Assembly (NCBI GenBank): GCA_022376515.1
Contig: WTXI01000493.1
Coordinates: forward strand, 1-21,768
Direction of reading: 5' to 3'
DNA from: Lactifluus volemus
Taxonomy: Eukaryota; Basidiomycota; Agaricomycetes; Russulales; Russulaceae
Length of the DNA: 21,768 nucleotides
Shown: positions 9,566-19,166 of the stretch, in pieces
Position numbering within the stretch: the first letter of the stretch is position 1
Layout of the letters: every line of letters begins with the position of its first letter
Program-made: the position numbers and the translations under genes
Notes under the pieces: generated by a model
What the model was told of the DNA's origin: nothing
What the model saw: only the letters and a program-made list of their open reading frames with translations
Database searches by the model: none

Positions 9566-10496
9566 TGTTACGGTTATGCGGGCCGCCCGGCCCATTTCTT
9601 ACTGTTCTCCGTCTGATTTTCGACTTGTGTTATGACCTAGGATCCCTTTCTTTGGCCAGCCCCTTCTGTTGCGCTTCTAGGGGCTGTGCGTCGCCGTTTT
9701 GGATGTGTACTTGACTCAGGGATCATGACTCAAATCTTGAGTCAGCGTTTTGACTCAGATCTTGAGTCAGACGCACTGAGTCAGTTCTTGAGTCATCAGA
9801 ACTGACTCAGGTCCTTAGTCAATAGTCTTGACTTCGCTACTGTACTGTGACCTTTGTAGGATAGTTGGCTGGCCCTCTGTACACATAATAGGGCCCTGTA
9901 GACGAGCTAAAGCCCCAGCTTCAGCTTCGTCTAGAATCGCAGTTCATTGTCTCCTGCTCACACTCGCATCGCATCTCCTCCTCTCTTCTTGTGAATCCCC
10001 TCTTCGTACCTTGATCTAGGTACTTCGCGCCACGATCAGACATCTGTGAACTTGTTCCATTTCCGTGCAACAAGTCCCAGATGCTGAACCCTAATACGAA
10101 CGCGCTGTGAGAAGTAGTCCCCACTTCTCACCCCGCGTCCGCCCTCGAACCTTAGTTCAACCTCTCACGAGTGTCCTTGGAAGGCGAGCATCTCTTGCAT
10201 TCCAATTACACTCGCGCCTGTGTTGCGGTTGAACCTACACATCGTCATTAACCCATCTGCCACCGTCTATCCCTTTTGGGAACGGTAACTCCGACCATCG
10301 CGTGCGCCGGTCCGCTAGTCCATCTCGCGTGATACAGACACCCAGAGTTCGCACAGTCAAGTCTACTCCACACAGGACCTTGCCTGTGCGTGCTAGAATC
10401 GACTATTTGGTGTTGCTAGTCTTGTCCGACTCGCCACAGCAAATAGCCAACCAGAACGACGCTCACTTCGAGCCACGGTCCCTGCGAACCGTGACA
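9566..10496 (+). repeat. 3' LTR (931 bp)
   Basis: A direct repeat of 2020-2954, from TGTTACGG to CCGTGACA. It has four 1-bp deletions relative to the 5' LTR, one of them in the TATA-like box. Of the 13 transitions separating the LTRs, the CpG form is kept here at seven sites and in the 5' LTR at six, so decay has hit both copies about equally. The last 195 bases run open into flanking DNA as an ORF without apparent meaning. Confidence 0.96.
9712..9809. promoter_or_regulatory. Cluster of eight Gcn4/AP-1-type sites in 3' LTR U3
   Basis: Exact TGA(C/G)TCA at 9712, 9726, 9738, 9751, 9763, 9777, 9789 and 9803. All eight copies of the 5' LTR are unchanged, even though a 1-bp deletion sits between two of them. 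This U3 is the template for both LTRs of a new copy and could also drive transcription into the flank. Confidence 0.75.
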
Positions 10497-11150
10497 ATGA
10501 TCGAGTCACCGCTTTTCACGCCACCGCGCCTCATCGGCCGGAATCCCTGCGGACACTTGAAGAGTGGCAGCCCCAACGGCTGTGTTGCAGGAGGAAGACT
10601 CGGCTACCGAAAGTGAGTAGAGTGGTCAAGAGGTTACCATCAGGCCCGGGTGCGAGTTGTTGGGTAGTGCTGAGCAGTCTGCAAAATACGTGGACAATAC
10701 CTTGCCACGTGTGTCAAATGTGACGTAAGTAGAATCGGACTCGAGCACACCAGTCAACACGGCATTTTAATAGTTATCTGCCTGCTCCCGCTTCCGTCGA
10801 CAGGCTGCGGCACGAAACTGAAGGTCAGAGTCAAAGAGAAAGTGATTTCGTGATTGGAGCTATAGGATTAGCAGCCTTTGAACTTGGGGAAAGAAAAGGA
10901 AACACACGAAGTTGAAGGTTACGCAGTATAGCCAAGAAGTCCAACTCCTTGAAAGTGTCCTTGTTGATTGAGGATTGCAGACAGGGATATGAAGTGAACA
11001 AGGAACGATGAGAGTTACGATGTGTGATGGAAATGGTAATGAGGCCATTGGGGGAGCAGGAAACATGGGACAAAAGCTCACCTAGACTGGGTGTATCCCC
11101 TTGAGAGATTCGAGGCAGACCAAGTACTTTGGCGCGCGGGTGAGGCACGG

Positions 11151-11182
11151 ACAGGGCGTGACCCTGACAGGTCACGCCCTGT
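11151..11182. repeat. Perfect 13-bp inverted repeat (hairpin)
   Basis: ACAGGGCGTGACC, a 6-base loop, then GGTCACGCCCTGT. A related imperfect hairpin with the same core follows about 130 bp later. Confidence 0.8.
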
Positions 11183-11311
11183 TCAAAAAGACATGGCAGA
11201 AGCATATAACAATGGAATCCACAGAGAGATCCATGTAAAAAGTTTATGATAACTTTGACAGACAGAGACAAAACATACCCTGTCCCACAACGATAGCATA
11301 TTGCAACAGTG

Positions 11312-11334
11312 GGCATGACCCTGCGGGTCACGCC
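11312..11334. repeat. Second hairpin with the same core
   Basis: GGCATGACCC, a 3-base loop, then GGGTCACGCC. The single mismatch is A for G at what would be a CpG in the first hairpin (GGCGTGACC). Confidence 0.7.
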
Positions 11335-11708
11335 AATATATCGATCAGAAAAACATACCAGAGTGACAGTAACACATCACAAAACATACTCGTTAAGGCA
11401 CAACATATGTTTTTTTTTGTGCGGAACAAACAGGAAAGGCAGGCAATCGACACGAAAAAAGGACGGAAGGACCGTAAGAGTTTCATCCGAAGGCCAAGAA
11501 AGGAAAATGATGATGTAAGTTGATTACCAACACCTGTCATCAGCGGGTGTGATTACGGGCGCATAGACCTTGCAAGCAAGGTAATTACTATCTTCGTCTA
11601 TCTGATACATCGCTTTACAAAAAAAAAAAGAAGGTTCTCAACTATATCGGTTCGCCCTTCCCATCTTTTACTTAGTTCCTTTTTGTCTGAGAACACCACG
11701 CAGAGATT

Positions 11709-12359
11709 ATGAACTATGATCCTGGTCTGCCAGTGTTTGACCTAATGCACCTTTGGACGACTCGTGCGCGCCCACAGCTGAGGGTTCCGTGATGTCATCC
11801 GTGAAGGCTTGGTCCAAAGCTGGTTTCCCTATCAAATAAATGATCCTCGTTGTCCCATCGTACGGGAATTCCTTCCGGCGTAACCCTACGTATGCCCTTG
11901 ACTTGTCGACCAACATCATACTCTACGCACCTTTCAACAAATCTGCTCAACCCGCGAGCGACAAATAGGGTTCCACGGCGGGCGGTGTTGACAAATGCGG
12001 AAATCCGAAGGTTGTCAGTGGCGTCTTCCTTCTGGGCATTGGTCTATGATGGGTTCCTCACGACGAATGGAAATGCTGCAAGCGGGATCGACTACATCTT
12101 CGATAACTGGAGCGAGACTGTGAGCACTCTGAGCCCTTTTAGAAACTACCCGAGGAGTTCGCTGATGATGGTCCTTTGAACTTAGCCTTTCGTGTACAAC
12201 GCCACATCGCAAGTGATGACTATCGGAGATTCGAAGCTATTGGACAGCGTGGAAATGGTGGACCGGGGACAAGTGGAGGATGCTTATGCCGAGGTTTATG
12301 TTGTTCAATCAGGTGTCCGAGGCGATAGATGGAGGACGTGCTCCGTGGTCATGTGGTGA
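11709..12359 (+). pseudogene. GH18 chitinase-like pseudogene, C-terminal half of the catalytic domain
   Basis: Pieces in order match the end of fungal family 18 chitinases: MNYD at 11709; then in a shifted frame NAPLDDSCAPTAEGS, VKAWSKAGFPIK, ILVVPSYGNSFRRNP (the family's VLGVPAYGHSF block) and ILYAPFNKSAQPASDK; then, after another frameshift near 12040, GFLTTNGNAASGIDYIFDNW. An intron 12120-12185 (GTGAGC...CTTAG, 66 bp) joins this to PFVYNATSQVM, the expected continuation. Lesions: TGA 11738-11740, TAA 11837-11839, TAG 11966-11968 (where the family has Trp), and two or more frameshifts. The DxxDxDxE active-site block should lie upstream of MNYD and was not found. Family 18 chitinases hydrolyse chitin in wall turnover or in degrading other fungi and insects. 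The match is from recalled family motifs. Confidence 0.75.
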
Positions 12360-12852
12360 TTGTTTGTTGCAGTATTTGTACCACTGCCCACGGCGTTGTA
12401 ATCAAGCGTCTAAGTCCACTGACGTTAGCGTCCAATATTACTTTGATCATTCCCCCAAAGCCGGCCTCAGTGAATTGTACATTAAGATGTACTGTACACA
12501 TCAAGGTACACATCATATAAAAAACATTTGGCGCCCACGCACGGGGCATACATAAAGAAACTGTAGAAAGTGTTCGAGTCAGGTAAATCAAAGCCATCCA
12601 GAAGAGCGCTAGGCCTTCTGCAACTAAGAACATATGTCAAGGCAACAACTAAAATGAGTCACGACTGAGACTCACCTTGGTCAGAAGCCCTAATTGTAAT
12701 GACACTGGCAGCTGACGATTCTGATTCATGAGGTGACGGGGAAGTTAGAATTGGTTAGAACGTTCCTAAATTAACGCATTCCGGGGATTTCAATGGTTGT
12801 AGTAACACTGGGAGATGACCGAGAATAGATGCGGGGGGTTGGAGATGGAGAT
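12360..12852. other. No gene recognised; one tRNA-type primer-site look-alike
   Basis: AT-rich stretch with tandem-like GTACACATCA repeats at about 12494-12514. At 12528-12547 the string TTTGGCGCCCACGCACGGGG follows ACA and resembles the LTR-end plus primer site of other LTR retrotransposons. No LTR partner is visible in the window. Confidence 0.35.
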
Positions 12853-14773
12853 TCAAGGGGCAGTGGGTCCCAGCAGGACAGAGACGTGATGAGATGGGGA
12901 TCCATCCGAAACGGGTTGGACATGGGTCAATGGGCCAGCGCACAAAGGATACCGCGATGGGTCGTCCCACCTGTTGAAGAGGGTTGGGCCATGTAACGTA
13001 TGGAAAGATTCGGAAGCAAGGAAGAGCATGAAGTGGAGAACGCTTCTATCCGACGAGTCCCCAGTCTTCGCCCTTTCTACGATTTCATTCCACGTTTCAC
13101 AGAATCGGTCCTTCAATTCAGGGAGAGTATCTTGTATGTTAAACCCAGAAAGGGATGGTAAGATGTATTGTGCGATGGACCACTTGGCGGAGGGTGAGGC
13201 GTTCAAGATCTGGGTGGCGATGAGGTTCCAATTGGGCAAGTAACAAGTTATTGCGATTTTGACAGTAGTTTTCACGAATGACGTCTTCCGATTCACCCAA
13301 TTGCTTCGCAGCGAGTTCGATCCAATCGTCACCCCTTTCCTCCGCGGATACGGCGACCAGAACGTCCGCAATAATGGTTTGTGCGAGTGAGCCATCTTCC
13401 GTCCCTTGCATTCTGGCTGAGAGATTGCCCAACCTCAATGGTTTGTACGGCCTTTCGGTACTCGGTGTGATAAAATAAATCCAATAAGCCTAAACTATTG
13501 GCCAGATCTGCAACCTTCAGGTACGTTTTGAATTGTTCCATTGTGTTCTGGTCGAAGAGCGAAGTGAGTGGGAATGTGCGCTTCATGAAAGCCACCGAGA
13601 CGGAAGAAAACTTCATAGAGTCCAATTTCGCGAGAACACCGTGGGAATCCGAGACGATATTAGAGCCATAAAAGCCGTGGATGTCGTTGAAGAACTGACC
13701 CAGTTGATCATCTGAGGCAAGGACATGGGCATCAAGCATCCAATTCAGGATGAAGCCGTCAACAGTCGACGAATCGTTGGAAACAAACTCTGCTGCCATC
13801 TTCTCGATGCCTTTAGAAAACCCGAGGGAATATTTAGCAGCCTGGTCACGAAGGCGCTTCGAGAAGGAAGCTGGGTATAATAGCCAGCCATATATTCGAA
13901 AGGTCCAAGAGGAAAATGGGGAATAGTATGGGCTATCCGCCCACACCATTGGTATGACTGTGATGATCAGGTACGCCGTGGCAGCGACGGCGATCCATCC
14001 AACTACGAAGTAAAAGATGGTGCGATTGATATTGAAGAGGTATATGAGAAGGCCGGTGAAGAACAGGAAGAGGGAAGTGTGTATCAGGAGGGTCATGACG
14101 TCTGACACCGATGAGAAGCCCAGCCTATCGACGCCACGGGAAAAGAATGCACGAATCCGGGCACATCGTGTGGTGTGTGCCCTAGGCTCTGACTGATCCG
14201 GAGGAATCGACGGGCCCATTGCTGTAACATTAGTGCCAGCATAGCAGAAGTAAGAGCGATAGTCAAGCTCAAGAACCAGAGAGTATTGACAATGATGACG
14301 TAATTCTGGGGAGAGAAGGGCGGCGGAGTAACTTCCGTGGGTGGCTGAGATGGGTTGGTGTCGGCGTGAAGCTGAAGCTTATAGATATTTTCAAGGTAAA
14401 ATGATGAGGTCTCTTGAGGATTTGACTTGAGGTCGAGGACAGTCACGGCGAGCAATACCGCAACGGAAGCAGAGAATAGACCGGTCTATGATTGTTGACT
14501 TGAGGTGATGGGAATGTTTGTTATAAGCTGAGGACTCACAAAGACAAGAATGCCGTCAGAATCTTTCTGCCAGCGTTTGGCCATCTCCCTGTGTTCTTCC
14601 TCTGCCACATGAGAATAATTGTTGAAGAGAGAAGCTGAACTATCAGCGAGTTCAAGATTAGGCGTGGGGAACGCTTGATCTTACGTCCAGATTGGCGAGA
14701 TTAGCAAAGACAACGAAGGCCAAGGGAGAGGTAACATACCTGTGGGCTCTGGGTTATTAGGTGTTACTGACAT
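12853..14773 (-). pseudogene. DUF6535-family membrane protein, relic A
   Basis: ATG at 14773-14771; exons 14740-14773, 14540-14679 and 12853-14485, with introns 14680-14739 (GTATGT...GTAAG) and 14486-14539 (GTGAGT...CATAG). Exons 1 and 2 are in frame and run into the DUF6535 core: MAKRWQKDSDGILVF, intron, TGLFSASVAVLLAVTVLDLK, then YVIIVNTLWFLSL and LQQWARRFLR. Several hydrophobic spans follow (LLIHTSLFLFFTGLLIYLF), then the long C-terminal region with FNIQDTLPELKDRFCETWN and SRYPLC near the end. At least three frameshifts break exon 3: a 1-base loss near 14161-14166, one near 13400, and an extra base near 13230. DUF6535 proteins are abundant in Agaricomycetes and their function is unknown; some carry a C-terminal ubiquitin-specific protease, absent here. 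Paralogue of relics B and C. Confidence 0.82.
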
Positions 14774-15266
14774 TGAAATCCAGTGGTGCAGCCGAATAAA
14801 AGACTAGGTATTTCAGTTAGAGGAACACGTTACTACTAAAGGTGGGCCCCTTTCAGACTCTGTTCACCCCCTTTCCTGATCAGTCACGCTATGGTCACAC
14901 ATCATATTTGAGACTCTGATTGGCTGTTGCGAGCGCTAAGCATGCCATTTTGGAAATATTGTAAACTCCGACACAGGCAGGCGTGACAAACACGCTGTTT
15001 TTTTAATTTATTTCGCCACACACTACGATTTCTACCAAAAAAATGGACAGAATACGGTCACACATGTACTAGATACTGTAAGAAATGGACGAGAAAATTG
15101 GAGCGAGAAAGGGGTGGGGTGATCAGAGAGGGGCCCCCGTTAGTACACCTAGCCGAAAGCTCACGCCCTCTTTACCTTCCTCTTCGAACTCACGCGTGCT
15201 CCCAGGAGTACGTTCAACACACATCTCTTGTTTTTATCCTAAACCTCAGAGAAAGCCTAGCCAGTA
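14774..15266. other. Intergenic region between two divergent relics
   Basis: This holds the upstream sides of DUF6535 relic A (minus) and the MINDY relic (plus). Poly-T (14998-15004) and poly-A (15039-15045) runs occur. No gene or clear promoter element was recognised. Confidence 0.4.
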
Positions 15267-16420
15267 ATGTCTTCCATCTCCAATCACACGATGTTTGAGT
15301 TGGGCCAACAAGTTCCGCGGCACCCCGAGCTAGATGTCCCGAAACCCTCGGAAGAAAATTGGGATATGAAGAAGATCACCTCCTCTCCGTCTGGTATCAG
15401 TTTGCGAATACAGAATCATCATGCAAAATAACAACGGGTGCGTTCTCGCTCTTATGATACTCTCATCTGCGGATACATATGACGAGATAGGCCGTGCTCG
15501 TTCATTACGATGTGCAATATCCCTATCCTCCATAGTACCTCCACCAAGACCGCGAATCCGTCTCGTTTGAGATACTATCGAAACTTGTCCTAGGCTATAT
15601 CGAGACGGCCGTATCGAAAAAAAGCAACCAGGATATGTCTAATAAGCTCCGTATGATGTCCTCCACTAGTGAGTCTGTGTAGAGCCAATTTGATTCGCTT
15701 TCTCACCCGTGCTTGTGCTCGCAGTAGAAATGTCGTTCAACCCCATCTTCACCTCCATAGCCTTTGACCAGAATGTTGGGGAGGTCTCACTCTTTGCAAG
15801 TCTGGGAATTCCCTTGGTGCATGGCCTGCTCGTGGATCCCGCGAATCATGAAGAATATGCCGCTGTCTCACATGTGGAGAGCTACCAGTCGGTACAGGAT
15901 CTGATAAACGACGTGGAAGAACTCGCACACCGGTTCAGCGTGGGCGCTGATGCAGATCATGTTGGGACTATAAAACAGGCGCACGAAATGTAAGAGAACT
16001 TTGGGAACGGTCAGTACCTCCCTGCGCTCCCCGGACATTTGCTGATGCGACGCTCCAGCTGTCGCAATCAAGAGGTTTCTGGACCACTCACACTCACAGC
16101 TTACGTCCTACGGCCGGAGCCGTCTTCTTTCGTGCTGCCGCCGAATTCCCCTACTTCGAAACTCATGTCGTCTCCGTCCTTCCAACATATTTTTCCCGCC
16201 ACGGCGAGAACCACCTACCTGATAACCGCTGCCTGTGAGGCTGTGACCATTCTACTTGCTACCCTCTTCGGTACCAAGGAGGCATAGCACTCATCAATTT
16301 CCTCGAAGCGACCAAGGTTTTCTTCTACCCAAGAAACGACCCTTTCCGCCCAGGATAATCACCCTCGACTCCACTGTCTCATTTAATGCCAAATACGCCT
16401 GGTGTTCCAACCCAGTGTAA
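15267..16420 (+). pseudogene. MINDY-type deubiquitinase relic
   Basis: ATG 15267-15269 begins a frame with ENWDMKKI, like the WxVKxI start of the MINDY (DUF544/FAM63) domain. After a frameshift near 15408 comes RIIMQNNNGC (Cys codon 15439-15441), which is the catalytic N-G-P-C block with the Pro codon missing. After another shift comes SVSFEILSKLVLGYI. Intron 15669-15724 (GTGAGT...GCAG) leads to MSFNPIFTSIAF and GIPLVHGLLVDPANHEEYA, the family's LxHGWLVDP block with Leu for Trp and its conserved His kept. A probable second intron (15990-16058) precedes AIKRFLDHSHSQLTSYG and then LLRNSC and DQGFL remnants, matching FRNSHLS and TDQGFL of the family. MINDY enzymes trim Lys48-linked ubiquitin chains. 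Frameshifts and the altered active site make it non-functional. The 3' end is approximate. Confidence 0.78.
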
Positions 16421-17125
16421 ACACTTTTCCGAGTCATTCCCTCCTGTAATCATGTACAATCCTATTTAGTAGGGACCACCTCTTGGCTTGAGCCTACTAG
16501 TATAACAGAATACGAATCATTAAATGCCATGTTGCTATATCACGTTGACGCTGGGGCGCAGAATGGACTGCTTTACTGTAAAGTTGAACATAGGGGCAAC
16601 CACGGTAAGTGAATAAAGTCCTCTGAGGTAGCCTGAGATGGAACACATTCTTCCACTTGTATGGGAACTGAATGCGCACAGACAAACACCTGCCAGTGGA
16701 TGATACTAGAGGTGGGGGAAGTACTAATTCGTGCGGATTGTCAACAATCGACGAGGGCGCATAGTAAGTAGAAGCGGCTTGCCTACCGTTTTACTCCATG
16801 GTATGTTACTGCACCACTGCTGGCGGATATCACGATTTTGATAGTCTCTTCTGCCCATTCGTGCAGAGGGTCACCGTATGGCCCGGGGTAGCCTTCGAGT
16901 ATTTTGGCATCTCCTGCGGCGTTCTTGCGTCTTCTATCGCTTCTCCAGGGTAAAAAGTACAAGTCCCGTAATGATCATTGTGAATAGGTAGATTATAACA
17001 GAGCGTAAATAAACATAGGAGCTGAAATCCCAACAAGCCATATCCTTTACATACAAGAAACGCGGCTCCGATCCATCAGAAATTCAGGAATAGAGAGGTG
17101 AGGTCATGATGGCGGATTCTGGACG
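16421..17125. other. No gene recognised
   Basis: Ordinary composition. A minus-strand open stretch at 16830-17036 (ending HTVTLCTNGQKRLSKS) looks mildly protein-like but has no recognisable domain or partner exon. Confidence 0.35.
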
Positions 17126-19166
17126 TCAAAGACTACTAGGTGGGGATGAATCTGGGGGATGAGAGCTGGTACGGGTGGGGATTAATGAAGATAAGAGGGT
17201 GATAGCAGTCGCTTGGGAGCGATGGTGTGGGTTATTGCACAATGGATATGACGAGACCTTGAACTTGTCGAATGACGGTGCCGGAGAGTGATCAGTGTCT
17301 TGATGCAGCTCGATGTAAAGACTGCGAAGGATGAAGACAAGAAGGTGGGGAATGCTTCCATCCCCGCTCTTGTGTGCCTTCAGGACGGTGTCGTTCCACA
17401 AGGAACAGAAGTCGCACTGCAGTTCAGGAAGGGTATTGTGTATGTCAAATGTCGAAGGTGGTCGTAGGATGCACGCTGCCGCATCGCTAGCGATACCCTG
17501 ATTGATCCCGGAAGAGGTCTTCGAGATCTGGCGGGCCATGTGGATCCAGTTCGCGAGCAACACATTATCGTTTCCATGTGCGAGATACCTTTGAATATCA
17601 TCTTCCGATTTCCCAATTGGTCCGCGGCGAGTTCGGCCCAACTCTTGTCCCTTTCCTCCACCTCGCAATGATGTCGGAGACAAAGGTTTGTGCACACAAA
17701 CCAATTTCCTCGCCAGGTCTACTCGAGCCTCTCAGAATGCGCCCCACTTCAACGGTTCGCAGAAAGCTGTAACCCGCGGCTTCGGAAAACAGGTCCCGTA
17801 AAGCTGCATCTTGAGTTTCATCGGCAATCCTAACGCACATTATGAATCGTAGTACTTTGTCCGAGTTCGTGACCGAATTGGATGTCAGAGTACGGTTCAA
17901 GAATGCCACCAAAGCTGACGAAAACTTCCTGGAGCCCAATGTCGCAAGTCTACGTAGGGGGTCCCGGACGGTTTGGGTCGAGTTATAAAAGCTATAAATG
18001 CACTCGAAAAACCGATCCAGTTGATCATTTGAGGCGAAAGTATGGGCGTTGAATGTCCATTTCAGGACGCGGTCATCGATCTCCGCCGAAGACTTTCGAA
18101 CAATCTCTTCTGCTACCTTCTCCAATCCTCGTGTGCATCGTTTGAAATACTGGTCGCTCAAGCCAAATAAGTGCTTCGACGCTCTAGAGCTGAACCAAGA
18201 AAGCCAGCCGAGAATTAAGAACGCTGGTCCTAATATGCCAGCATGAACCCGAAATGCCAGTGAGGAAAGTGGAGCATAGTATGGGCTGTCGAGCCGCAAA
18301 ATTGGCATAAATGTGATGAGTGTGTATGTCGCCACGGATACCCCAACTGCCCACGCTACAGCGTAGAAGACGGTGTGGTTGACATTGAAGAGATATATGA
18401 GAAGGCCGGCAAAGAAGAGGAAGAGAGAGAGGTGGATCAGGGCGGGTAATGTTTCAACCACACGGGAAAAGCCCAACTTCTCAACACCGTGGGCAAAGAA
18501 CGCACGAATCCGGGCTCCATCGTGTGGGCTGGACAGTTCTCTGTGAGTGATCCGGAGGTATCGGCGGGCCCATTGCTGTACCAACGTCGCCAACATAGCG
18601 CAGGTAAGACTGATAACTAGGCTCAAAAACCAGAGCGAATTCACCCAGATCACGTATGTCGGCGGAGAGAATGGTGGCGGTACAGCGGGGTGGCAGGAAC
18701 TGATGGCGGAGATCCATTGGAATCGGTGAGAAACTGAAGCTGATAGATGTTCTGGAGATAGAATGCGGAGATGTCCTGGGAGTTTGGCTTGAGGTCGAGG
18801 ACTGTCACTGCGACGAAGAATGCAACGACAACAGAAAATAAACCGGACTATAGTTTTGATCGGTGCTTGAGTTAAATGGAGGTTAGAGAAGCCGAAGACT
18901 CACGAAGATGAGAACACCATCAGCTTTTTTTTGCCAGCGTGCGGCCATCTTATCATCTTCTTCCTCTGCCATTCTAGATACATGTTGAAGAGAGGAGCTG
19001 AGCTATCAGCATATTCAGATTTCCCTCCGCTGTGTAGGGAGTGAACGGGGAGACCTAGTTTATGGGTTGGTGAGTTGACGAGGGCAAGGTTAGGGGATGG
19101 GCAACATACCTGACAGTGCGTGGCTCTCTCCTGCGGGATATTGAGGATATGATCACCGGGTTGCAT
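17126..19166 (-). pseudogene. DUF6535-family membrane protein, relic B
   Basis: Same architecture as relic A. A tentative ATG is at 19166-19164, but exon 1 (19110-19166) does not splice in frame to exon 2 (18904-19029), so the true start may be lost. Introns: 19030-19109 (GTATGT...ACAG) and 18848-18903 (GTGAGT...TATAG), at the same places as in relic A. The core is MAARWQKKADGVLIF, intron, SGLFSVVVAFFVAVTVLDLK, then WVNSLWFLSLVISLTCAML and VQQWARRYLR, a long helical region, IHNTLPELQCDFCSLWND and SSYPLCNN near the end. Frameshifts by single-base loss appear near 18975, 18685, 17665 and 17610. Relic A is intact at the last site (GGTGAATCG versus GGAAATCG), so the lesions are independent. Function of the family is unknown; no peptidase domain is attached. 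Confidence 0.82.

Larger units (their letters stand above)
2020..10496 (+). mobile_element. Ty3/gypsy chromovirus LTR retrotransposon, near full length, decayed
   Basis: The element is bounded by direct LTRs that start TGTTACGG and end GACA (CCGTGACA in the 3' copy, a near-perfect inverted terminus). Order: 5' LTR, primer site 2956-2966, gag, pol with protease-RT-RNase H-integrase-chromodomain, a third ORF with two zinc knuckles, polypurine tract 9553-9562, 3' LTR. Integrase following RT marks Ty3/gypsy, and the C-terminal chromodomain marks a chromovirus. Self-priming places it near the Tf1/sushi group. No target-site duplication is seen: CTCGC precedes and ATGAT follows. The copy is non-autonomous as it stands because gag, pol and ORF3 all carry lesions. 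LTR identity is about 98%. Confidence 0.95.
10497..11708. other. Flanking DNA without a recognised gene
   Basis: No family could be recognised. A GTGAGT donor-like site at 10612 follows an open stretch (10500-10611) rich in Arg, Pro and Leu; it may be an exon remnant. A minus-strand open frame (10831-11331) shows no domain and ordinary composition. The stretch holds two related hairpins (11151-11182 and 11312-11334), short homopolymers (T at about 11410, A at about 11620), and an 18-bp near-palindrome at 11567-11584 repeated at the right end of the window. Confidence 0.4.

Noticed and set aside
2020..10496. RIP (repeat-induced point mutation) as the cause of the CpG changes
   Set aside because: Only 13 transitions in 930 bp, split about equally between the LTRs; this is too light for classical RIP and fits gradual 5-methylcytosine deamination better. 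A light RIP-like process is not excluded.
10302..10616. Open frame running from the 3' LTR into the flank
   Set aside because: Its first two thirds are LTR sequence (also open in the 5' LTR), so it is an accidental read-through frame.
10831..11331. Minus-strand 166-codon open frame
   Set aside because: No domain, no consistent splice partners, and it spans the hairpin pair; not supported as a gene.
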